The position numbers and the translations under genes were made by a program. A stretch of 48,989 bases of DNA, taken from contig JABDHF010000014.1 in NCBI GenBank assembly GCA_013285595.1, positions 1 through 48,989 on the forward strand, written 5' to 3'. Source of the stretch: Bacteroidota bacterium (GTDB taxonomy: Bacteria > Bacteroidota > Bacteroidia > Chitinophagales > Chitinophagaceae). Below are positions 43,049 to 48,989 of the stretch, piece after piece. Under the pieces are notes generated by a model that saw only the letters and a program-made list of their open reading frames with translations, made no database searches and was not told the origin of the DNA. The first letter of the stretch is position 1, and each line of letters begins with the position of its first letter.

Positions 43049-43095
43049 AGGTGTGGCACTTCAAATGTGTCACACCTCTAAGGTGTGGCACATTT
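43049..43095. repeat. Three alternating copies of a 15-nt palindromic element
   Basis: AAATGTGTCACACCT (43063-43077) and AGGTGTGGCACATTT (43081-43095) are inverted copies with one mismatch and a 3-nt loop. AGGTGTGGCACTT (about 43050-43062) is a third copy that can also pair with the middle one. Two mutually exclusive hairpins are possible. It lies in the gap between lemA and the barrel-protein terminator. Confidence 0.75.
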
Positions 43096-43116
43096 ACATT
43101 TAGACGTAACAAAAAC

Positions 43117-43139
43117 GCCGGTAAAAACCGGCATTTTTT
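43117..43139. terminator. Hairpin terminator downstream of the beta-barrel gene
   Basis: GCCGGT (43117-43122) pairs with ACCGGC (43127-43132), with TTTTTT on the plus side and GTTTTTG on the minus side. It lies 33 nt past the stop of the minus-strand gene at 43172. Confidence 0.75.
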
Positions 43140-43171
43140 ATTGATACATCACACACAAAACAATTTTAATA

Positions 43172-43735
43172 TCAGGAAGAAGGCGCAGGCTTATGCTGGC
43201 GTGCCATTATATTACCAAAATAATATCTTGCAGATACCCCAAAAAAGTTATTGGGAAAGAACGTTACATCTCTTACAAAATTCACGGCAGGCTTAAGGTC
43301 CATTGCGATACCTATCGGCACCGGCTTGAACACATATTCTACGCCCACAATACCATCTATCCCAAAGATCCCCTGCACACCGGTTTTCCTGCTATCGGAG
43401 TAGTAATAACCATCATCATATCGGTCCCACGTGCCAACATGCAAACCTGGTCCAACAAATATCCGCCACGATGGATCGGGTAAAATGAAGTTATATTCAA
43501 AAAGGCCAACAGCTACCACACTGGCGCCGTCATTATCAATATATCCCGAGCCTTGCGATCCATTTATTTGCCCTTCAATAGCCCAATTGCGGTCAAGAAA
43601 GAATTTGCCGCTAACACCACCACCATCGGAGGTTCCTCTAAGCCCCAAACCAAAACCTGTCACCTGGCCGCTTACATTAGCCGTACTAAGAAATAGCAGC
43701 GAAATGACCACTAAAAGAAAGTTTAACCGTTTCAT
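43172..43735 (-). CDS. Probable outer-membrane beta-barrel protein
   Basis: The start at 43735 gives 187 residues beginning MKRLNFLLVVISLLFL, a clear signal peptide (to about VSGQ). The upstream in-frame extension to 43828 is longer and lacks that logic. The rest alternates short amphipathic beta strands rich in Gly and aromatics (GFGLGLRGTS, VVAVGLFEYNFILP, WRIFVGPGLHVGTW, GIDGIVGVEYVFK, FFGVSARYYFG), the pattern of small 8-stranded porin-fold proteins of the OmpW/outer-membrane-beta-barrel type. A YDDGYYYSD loop stands out. Function is unknown. It is divergent from kynU. Confidence 0.75.
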   Translation of the reverse strand: MKRLNFLLVVISLLFLSTANVSGQVTGFGLGLRGTSDGGGVSGKFFLDRNWAIEGQINGSQGSGYIDNDGASVVAVGLFEYNFILPDPSWRIFVGPGLHVGTWDRYDDGYYYSDSRKTGVQGIFGIDGIVGVEYVFKPVPIGIAMDLKPAVNFVRDVTFFPNNFFGVSARYYFGNIMARQHKPAPSS

Positions 43736-43813
43736 AGCAACACTATTTTTCAAAAACCATAAAATAAATTGTGCCAGCAAGGGCATTATTATAGTTTTTA
43801 AGGCCGCCAGTGT

Positions 43814-43821
43814 TATTTTTG
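43814..43821 (+). promoter_or_regulatory. -7 box of kynU
   Basis: TATTTTTG matches TAnnTTTG exactly and ends 19 nt before the kynU ATG. No clear -33 TTG is visible. Confidence 0.5.
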
Positions 43822-43840
43822 CCTTCAAATATCCTTCTTC

Positions 43841-45106
43841 ATGCCCCCAACTTATGAAGCCTCAATAGAGTACGCGCAAAACCAGGATCGTATAGATACA
43901 TTATTCCCCTTCAGGGAGCGGTTTCTGTTTCCACAACATAATGGGGAAGATGTGCGCTACTTCTGTGGCAATTCCCTGGGCCTGCAGCCAAAAAGCGTAA
44001 GCTACCTGATGGAAAAAGAGCTGCAGGACTGGGCAAAACATGGCGTAGAGGGGCATTTTAGGGCTGGCTATCCATGGTTTTCGTACCATCATTTCTACAC
44101 AGACAGGCTGGCTAAGATTGTTGGCGCTGGCAAAGATGAGGTGGTGGCGATGAATACCTTAACGGTAAACCTGCACCTGCTGATGGTGTCTTTTTATCGC
44201 CCACAAGGAAAGAGATATAAGATACTAATGGAGGCCGGGGCGTTCCCGTCCGATCAATATGCGGTAGAAACACAGGTGCGCATGCATGGCTTTGATCCTG
44301 AAGATGCCATAATAGAAATTGCCCCAAAAGATGGCGCTTATCTTATTGAACACCAGGATATTATTAACGCCATCAAAGATGCCGGCGAGACCCTTGCACT
44401 AGTAATGATAGGCGGCGTAAATTACTATACCGGGCAGTTCTTCGATCTTGAAAGTATTACAAAGGCAGCGCATAGCGTGGGCGCTTATGCAGGTTTCGAT
44501 CTGGCGCATGCCGTTGGGAATATGCCCCTGCAACTGCACAACTGGAATGTGGACTTCGCATGCTGGTGTTCTTACAAGTATCTTAATTCAGGGCCCGGCG
44601 GCGTGGGTGGCGCTTACGTACATGAGCGCTTTGGCAACGACCCTAAATTCTTCCGCCTGGGTGGCTGGTGGGGCAATGATGAAAAGACCCGCTTTAAAAT
44701 GCAGAAAGGCTTCATACCTCAAAAGGGTGCTGCAAGCTGGCAGATAAGCAATGCCCCGGTCTTTAACATGGTAGCCCACAATGCATCGCTCGATGTTTTT
44801 GAGAAAGCTGGCATGAAAGCACTCCGCGAAAAAAGCCTGCTGCTTACCGGCTATATGGAGTTTTTGCTGAAACAGGTTACCCACCTGCCATTTGAAATAA
44901 TAACACCTGCAGACCCTGCACAACGTGGCTGCCAGTTATCGATGCTTTTCAAAGAAAAAGGCAGGGAAGTATTTGACCTGCTGACTCAAAATGGCATTAT
45001 AGCCGACTGGCGTGAACCTAACGTGATCCGCATAGCCCCTGTACCACTATACAATACTTTTGAAGATTGCTACAGGTTTTATGAGGTGATGATGGAAATT
45101 GCATAG
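43841..45106 (+). CDS. kynU: Kynureninase
   Basis: The 421-residue PLP enzyme hydrolyses kynurenine or 3-hydroxykynurenine to anthranilate or 3-hydroxyanthranilate plus alanine. Family segments are clear: YFCGNSLGLQPKSV (40-53), the aspartate FDLAHAVGNMPL (Asp220), and CWCSYKYLNSGPGGVGG with the PLP-binding Lys246. Length is normal. Other kynurenine-pathway genes are not in the window, so it may serve tryptophan catabolism or NAD synthesis with genes elsewhere. It is followed by ribF, which has its own promoter. Confidence 0.96.
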   Translation: MPPTYEASIEYAQNQDRIDTLFPFRERFLFPQHNGEDVRYFCGNSLGLQPKSVSYLMEKELQDWAKHGVEGHFRAGYPWFSYHHFYTDRLAKIVGAGKDEVVAMNTLTVNLHLLMVSFYRPQGKRYKILMEAGAFPSDQYAVETQVRMHGFDPEDAIIEIAPKDGAYLIEHQDIINAIKDAGETLALVMIGGVNYYTGQFFDLESITKAAHSVGAYAGFDLAHAVGNMPLQLHNWNVDFACWCSYKYLNSGPGGVGGAYVHERFGNDPKFFRLGGWWGNDEKTRFKMQKGFIPQKGAASWQISNAPVFNMVAHNASLDVFEKAGMKALREKSLLLTGYMEFLLKQVTHLPFEIITPADPAQRGCQLSMLFKEKGREVFDLLTQNGIIADWREPNVIRIAPVPLYNTFEDCYRFYEVMMEIA

Positions 45107-45147
45107 CCTGATTCAGTCGTCATCTATACCAGTATATCCACATACTT

Positions 45148-45178
45148 TTTGTAAACAAAGGCCACTACAATACCTTTG
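45148..45178 (+). promoter_or_regulatory. Promoter of ribF
   Basis: TTTG (45148-45151) and TACCTTTG (45171-45178) are separated by 19 nt, a textbook Bacteroidota -33/-7 pair, ending 12 nt before the ATG at 45191. This also rules out the in-frame TTG at 45176 as the start. Confidence 0.75.
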
Positions 45179-45190
45179 CGCCCACCTGAT

Positions 45191-46120
45191 ATGGCCATAT
45201 TCACTCACATTAAAAATTTACCGGGCTTTAAAAACACAATCATTACCATCGGTACATTCGATGGGGTGCACCAAGGCCATAAGGCTATTCTTAAAAAGGT
45301 GGCAGACCATGCCGCCGAGGTAAACGGGGAAAGCGTACTATTGACCTTTGAGCCTCATCCCCGCAAGCTGTTATTCCCCGACCAGCCATTGGGTATTATC
45401 ACTCCGCTTGATGAAAAGCTAAAGCTGATCACCGAAGAAGGTATAAAGCATGTGGTTGTAGTGCCTTTCACCAGGGAATTCGCTAACTTATCAGCACAGG
45501 AATATATAGAGCACTTCCTGGTAGACATATTTCATCCACATAGCATCATCATCGGCTACGATCATCGTTTCGGCCACGATAGAAAGGGCGACATCAACCT
45601 GCTAAAAGAGTATGCTGCTAATCGTAACTATGAGCTTATAGAAATACCTGCGCAAATGATAGATGAAGCCGCAGTAAGCTCTACCAAGATACGCCATGCT
45701 ATAAATAAAGGACGGATGGAAGATGCCAGCCACATGCTAGGCCGCAATTATTCGCTAAAAGGAACCGTAGTGCATGGCAATAAACTGGGCAGAACACTGG
45801 GCTACCCTACCGCAAACCTTCAACCCACCGATAGCGATCAGATAGTCCCCGCAATAGGCATATACGCCATAAAGGCGCTGCATAACAACACCACTTACAA
45901 CGCCATGCTCAGCATAGGCTACAACCCCACTGTCACCGATAAAAAAGAGTTGCGCATAGAAGCTAATATCTTTGACTTTGACAAAGACATTTATGGTGAT
46001 GAGCTGGAAATACGCTTCATAAAAAAACTCCGTGATGAACAAAAGTTCGATTCGCTGGAAGCCTTAATAGATCAATTGCACAAAGACAAGGAAGAAACCT
46101 TAAAAGTGCTCAAAGCCTAG
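45191..46120 (+). CDS. ribF: Bifunctional riboflavin kinase/FAD synthetase
   Basis: The 309-residue enzyme phosphorylates riboflavin to FMN and adenylylates FMN to FAD. The N-terminal nucleotidyltransferase half has TIGTFDGVHQGHKAIL (H27-x-x-H30), IIIGYDHRFGHDRKGD and AVSSTKIRHAI. The C-terminal kinase half has GRTLGYPTANLQPT and MLSIGYNPTV. Length is normal. Its stop codon shares the palindrome CTAG with the convergent exonuclease gene. Confidence 0.96.
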   Translation: MAIFTHIKNLPGFKNTIITIGTFDGVHQGHKAILKKVADHAAEVNGESVLLTFEPHPRKLLFPDQPLGIITPLDEKLKLITEEGIKHVVVVPFTREFANLSAQEYIEHFLVDIFHPHSIIIGYDHRFGHDRKGDINLLKEYAANRNYELIEIPAQMIDEAAVSSTKIRHAINKGRMEDASHMLGRNYSLKGTVVHGNKLGRTLGYPTANLQPTDSDQIVPAIGIYAIKALHNNTTYNAMLSIGYNPTVTDKKELRIEANIFDFDKDIYGDELEIRFIKKLRDEQKFDSLEALIDQLHKDKEETLKVLKA

Positions 46121-46884
46121 TCTACATCAAGCTCCAGGAATACCGGGCAATGATCCGAATGCCTTACATGTGGTAATATCTCAGCGTGTTTTAAGGATGC
46201 TTTCAGGGGTTCAGTTACATTCACATAGTCTATACGCCAGCCTTTATTATTTGTTCGGGCGTTGGCAAACGCACTCCACCAGGTATATTGATGCGGCTCT
46301 TTATTAAAATGCCGGAAACTATCTATAAAGCCTGTTGTAAATAGCTTCTCCATCCATGCCCGCTCTTCTGGTTTGAAGCCGGTATAGTTCTTATTCTTCA
46401 CCGGGTCGTGTATATCTATCGGCTTGTGGCAGATATTGTAATCTCCGCAAACAATAATGTTAGGTCGTGTTTTGCGCAGGTCATTGATATACACAAAAAA
46501 CTCATCTAGCCACTGATATTTGTAGTCCTGCCTTTCATCCCCACTCGTACCACTAGGGAAGTAGGCATTGATGAGCGTTGTATCGCCAAAGTCCGCACGG
46601 ATCACGCGGCCTTCGGCATCGCTTTGCATAATACCGTTGCCATACTGCACATTGTCGGGCTTTATTTTGGTAAGTATCGCCACGCCGCTATAGCCTTTTT
46701 TCTGGGCAGAAAAGGAATACACCTCGTAGCCTGCGTCTTTTATTGCCTCTTCGGGCACGTCTTCTTTATGCGCTTTTATTTCCTGCAGGCATATCACATC
46801 TGCCGGGTCAGTTTTCAGCCAGTCAGCAAAGCCTTTTTTCACAGCAGCACGTATGCCGTTAACATTATAGGAGATGATCCTCAT
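46117..46884 (-). CDS. xth: Exodeoxyribonuclease III
   Basis: The ATG at 46884 gives 255 residues starting MRIISYNVNGIRAAVKKGF, the usual N-terminus of the EEP-fold AP endonuclease/exonuclease III family; an 11-residue upstream extension is not conserved in type. Active-site segments are NVNG (Asn7), LQEIKAH (Glu35), INAYFPSG, the GDYNICHKPIDIHDP loop and C-terminal HSDHCPVFLEL. It repairs abasic sites and 3' blocked ends. Its TAG stop overlaps ribF's TAG in CTAG at 46117-46120. Confidence 0.95.
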   Translation of the reverse strand: MRIISYNVNGIRAAVKKGFADWLKTDPADVICLQEIKAHKEDVPEEAIKDAGYEVYSFSAQKKGYSGVAILTKIKPDNVQYGNGIMQSDAEGRVIRADFGDTTLINAYFPSGTSGDERQDYKYQWLDEFFVYINDLRKTRPNIIVCGDYNICHKPIDIHDPVKNKNYTGFKPEERAWMEKLFTTGFIDSFRHFNKEPHQYTWWSAFANARTNNKGWRIDYVNVTEPLKASLKHAEILPHVRHSDHCPVFLELDVD

Positions 46885-46910
46885 TTTTATGATTTTTGGA
46901 GTGTTTTTTG

Positions 46911-47318
46911 TTACCACAATATATTTACAAAACCATCGTACAGGCCAAAGTTTTTATCCACAGTAAGTATAGTGGCATTTTCTTCATAAGCCGTAGCTAT
47001 TAATGCTCTGTCGAAAGGATCACGATGCTGCGCAAATAACGGCACTTGAATATAACGATTAAGATGATGGTTTTGGAGCGGTAAGAAAGTAAAGTCATCC
47101 TTTATTGGCTGATGATATATTTCATCAATATTTGAGATAAACTCTGGCAACTTATTTAATGATTGCTTGATGACAATTTCGAATAAACTTAACTGGCTAA
47201 AGAAAATAGTATTAGCGGGATTTTGAATGACGTCAATCACTTTTGCAGATATCTTTGCGTCGTTATTCTGGAACCAGAGAAGACAATGAGTATCTAAAAG
47301 AAATCTAGTTGTTGCCAT
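46911..47318 (-). CDS. PIN-domain toxin, VapC-like
   Basis: The 135-residue PIN-domain ribonuclease-like toxin has the acidic set expected of the family: Asp9 in LLDTHCLLWF, Glu47 in LSLFEIVIKQ, Asp100/Asp103 in HRDPFDRALIATA, and Asp121 in ILTVDKNF. PIN toxins of this class cleave RNA, often tRNA or rRNA. Its ATG overlaps the last base of the antitoxin's TAA stop (TAATG), so the pair is translationally coupled. It lies 26 nt upstream of the exonuclease III start. Confidence 0.92.
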   Translation of the reverse strand: MATTRFLLDTHCLLWFQNNDAKISAKVIDVIQNPANTIFFSQLSLFEIVIKQSLNKLPEFISNIDEIYHQPIKDDFTFLPLQNHHLNRYIQVPLFAQHRDPFDRALIATAYEENATILTVDKNFGLYDGFVNILW

Positions 47319-47533
47319 TACATGTAATCCTTGAAGTCTTCTAATGTTTCATTAAAATCATCAGGGATAGTTACCCGACCCTTCAATCCTCCAGGCACAC
47401 GTTTCCCTGTGGTATCTAATTCCTGATCTTGGGTAAGAAAAGTTATAAAGACCTCAGTTTTTGTATTAACCGGCGGCTCTTCTTTCATAAAGATATGCCC
47501 CTGTTCATAGACCCCCTTAATCGTTGTCAGCAT
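47318..47533 (-). CDS. Antitoxin partner of the PIN toxin (DUF2281-like tail)
   Basis: The 71-residue product has an N-terminal IKGVYEQGHIFMKEEPPV segment typical of small Bacteroidota antitoxins paired with PIN toxins. Its C-terminus, GGLKGRVTIPDDFNETLEDF then KDYM, is the toxin-neutralising tail resembling DUF2281. It precedes the toxin with a 1-nt overlap and has its own TAnnTTTG promoter. Confidence 0.85.
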   Translation of the reverse strand: MLTTIKGVYEQGHIFMKEEPPVNTKTEVFITFLTQDQELDTTGKRVPGGLKGRVTIPDDFNETLEDFKDYM

Positions 47534-47550
47534 AGTAATAATCTATATTA

Positions 47551-47558
47551 CAAAGTTA
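47551..47558 (-). promoter_or_regulatory. -7 box of the toxin-antitoxin operon
   Basis: The minus strand reads TAACTTTG (47558-47551), an exact TAnnTTTG match, 17 nt before the antitoxin ATG. Confidence 0.5.
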
Positions 47559-47585
47559 ATTAAAATCTATGAGCATTGTCTATTA

Positions 47586-48275
47586 CTAAATAATCCCTTC
47601 ATCAGACATGCTCACATATTCATGCCCGGCAATAATAATGTGGTCGAGCAGCTTAATATCCATAAGCGCAGCTGCTTCTTTGAGTTTGAGGGTCAGTTGT
47701 ATATCTGCGGCGCTTGCATTTTTGCTTCCCGAAGGGTGGTTGTGCGCTACTATTAACTGGCTGGCATTATACAGCAGGCAGTTTTTCAGTATCATGCGGT
47801 TGTCGGCTATGCTGGCACTTATGCCTCCGCTGCTTAATGTTTCTTCTTTTAGTAGCTTGCTAGCGTGATTCAGGTAAAGCACATAAAATACTTCATGGCG
47901 CAGGTCTTGCAAGTGTGGCATTATTAGTTTTGCTGCTGCTGCACTGCTATCTACTGCTGTACGGTCTGGCCCTTCACTGGCCTGCCTGCGCCGCCCCAAC
48001 TCCATGGCTGCACATATAGTGATGGCCCTCGCCTCGCCTATTCCCTTTATCTTTTGCAGCTCAATAACATTCAGGCGGCCCATTTCGCGCAGGTTGTTGC
48101 CGGCAAGCGCCAGGGTATCGCGCGCAAGGTCTAGCGCAGAGCGTTCCCTTGTGCCGCTGGATATAAGAATGGCTAAAAGCTCAGCATCGGTAAGCGCGGC
48201 AGATCCTTTTTGCAGCATCTTTTCCCGCGGGCGCTCATCTTCCGACCAGTTCTTTATACTCTTAGACTCATTCAT
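47586..48275 (-). CDS. radC: RadC-family JAB/MPN-domain protein
   Basis: The ATG at 48275 gives 229 residues beginning MNESKSIKNWSEDERPREKM, the usual RadC start; the frame to 48353 adds an atypical leader. A helix-hairpin-helix (KIKGIGEARA, 76-85) precedes the MPN/JAB metalloprotease-fold domain with HEVFYVLYL (Glu128), AHNHPSGS (His178, His180) and Asp191 in ASAADIQL. The family's cellular role is unclear despite its historical DNA-repair name. It is divergent from bshC. Confidence 0.95.
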   Translation of the reverse strand: MNESKSIKNWSEDERPREKMLQKGSAALTDAELLAILISSGTRERSALDLARDTLALAGNNLREMGRLNVIELQKIKGIGEARAITICAAMELGRRRQASEGPDRTAVDSSAAAAKLIMPHLQDLRHEVFYVLYLNHASKLLKEETLSSGGISASIADNRMILKNCLLYNASQLIVAHNHPSGSKNASAADIQLTLKLKEAAALMDIKLLDHIIIAGHEYVSMSDEGII

Positions 48276-48288
48276 ACGGATCTGAAAA

Positions 48289-48336
48289 TACAGTAATTTT
48301 TTGCTTTTGAATATGGTTTCATAAAAAATTACTGTA
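48289..48336. repeat. Perfect 14-bp inverted repeat between radC and bshC
   Basis: TACAGTAATTTTTT (48289-48302) is the exact reverse complement of AAAAAATTACTGTA (48323-48336), with 20 bp between. It lies 13 bp upstream of the radC ATG and 79 bp upstream of the bshC start. It could be an operator or a leader hairpin. Confidence 0.85.
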
Positions 48337-48415
48337 CGCCTATCACCATACAATATGAGACTGGCAATGTATTTGTGATGCCATACGATTACCTTCGCCA
48401 GTAAAATAATATGCT

Positions 48416-48989
48416 GTGGCTAATATTTTTAGTTATGTTCCTTACCCGGAAACGGGTTATTTCTCCCTTCTTGTCAATGATTATGTTTCCGACAGTCAAA
48501 ATATCAAACCATTTTATGGCTATGCACCGTCTGCTGAAGGCATAGACATATCTATTGCAGAGCGCAGCAAGTACCCCATAAACCGCAAGGTGCTGGTTGA
48601 TGCACTTAACCGTCAATATAAAGGGGTAACAATACACCCTAAAACAGCAGAAAATATAGACTTCCTATTAAAGGACAGCACATTTACCATCTGCACAGCC
48701 CACCAGCCCAACCTGTTAACAGGCTATCTTTACTTTATCTACAAAATACTGCATGCCATAAAACTGGCAGAACAGCTCAATAAAAAACATCCGGATAAAC
48801 ACTTTGTGCCCGTATACTACATGGGCAGCGAGGATAACGACATTGAGGAGTTGGGGGCCTTCCGGTTTCGTAACGAAAAATATGTGTGGGATGGTAACGG
48901 GCAAATGGGTGCGGTAGGCCGTATGGACACAGCGAGCCTCAAAGGCCTGCTCAATAAACTATTTAAAGTATTCGGGCCACCGGGAGAAA
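48416..48989 (+). CDS. bshC: Bacillithiol synthase BshC, 5' part
   Basis: The frame begins at GTG 48416 (ANIFSYVPYPETGYFSLLV), the only start codon after an in-frame TAA at 48407, and runs off the right edge after about 191 codons. Diagnostic segments are PETGYFSLLVNDYVSD, ICTAHQPNLLTGYLYFIYKI (a HQPN motif shared by BshC proteins) and FVPVYYMGSEDNDIEEL. BshC adds cysteine to glucosamine-malate in the last step of bacillithiol synthesis, so the cell likely uses bacillithiol as its low-molecular-weight thiol. The GTG start is unusual within this window. Confidence 0.9.
   Translation, partial: MANIFSYVPYPETGYFSLLVNDYVSDSQNIKPFYGYAPSAEGIDISIAERSKYPINRKVLVDALNRQYKGVTIHPKTAENIDFLLKDSTFTICTAHQPNLLTGYLYFIYKILHAIKLAEQLNKKHPDKHFVPVYYMGSEDNDIEELGAFRFRNEKYVWDGNGQMGAVGRMDTASLKGLLNKLFKVFGPPGE

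Overview
This window is chromosomal DNA from a member of the Bacteroidota, most likely Chitinophagaceae or a close relative. The evidence is type IX secretion (T9SS) C-terminal sorting domains on five proteins, very long secreted proteins built from Bacteroidota-type Ig-like repeats, promoters with the phylum's TAnnTTTG -7 box, mostly weak Shine-Dalgarno sequences, and BshC (bacillithiol synthesis). I saw no rRNA, tRNA, insertion sequence, prophage or CRISPR array. The family assignment is an inference from gene content.

Positions 1-38400 are dominated by secreted surface proteins. After the 3' end of a C10 (streptopain-like) peptidase come a kelch-like/Ig-repeat protein (367-4848, minus), a haem lipoprotein and a glutathione-peroxidase-like pseudoenzyme (5070-6062), and a two-gene periplasmic folding operon of a PDI-like thioredoxin lipoprotein or secreted protein and a double parvulin (9797-6354, minus). 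Two giant minus-strand proteins follow (10066-15738 and 16002-22028), then a small divergent relative that is only the shared N-terminal head plus a sorting domain (22221-23132). An alpha/beta hydrolase, a sulfotransferase-like beta-propeller and a membrane protein with a duplicated membrane half fused to a spermidine-synthase-like domain (24003-27728) precede the largest gene, a roughly 3000-residue adhesin (28115-37138). The three giants share modules in one order (A Ig-like, B 'TGGGxYC', C 'W.vNG', sorting domain) but differ greatly in copy number: about 10A/3B/3C, 16A/3B/2C and 4A/20B/3C.

Positions 37139-38490 hold no convincing gene. They contain a 234-bp tandem repeat in about 4.6 copies.

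Positions 38491-48989 are an ordinary core-genome stretch: a DUF2157-like membrane protein, truA, a lemA-TPM-TPM-DUF2442 operon, an outer-membrane-barrel protein, kynU, ribF, an exonuclease III gene whose stop codon overlaps that of ribF tail to tail, a VapBC-like toxin-antitoxin pair, radC and the start of bshC.

The best candidates for new biology are the module-shuffled adhesin family with a conserved promoter exactly 17 nt before each start, the 234-bp repeat array, the peroxidase-fold protein lacking its catalytic residues, and the sulfotransferase/aminopropyltransferase-like pair. All identifications come from reading the sequence; no database search was run.
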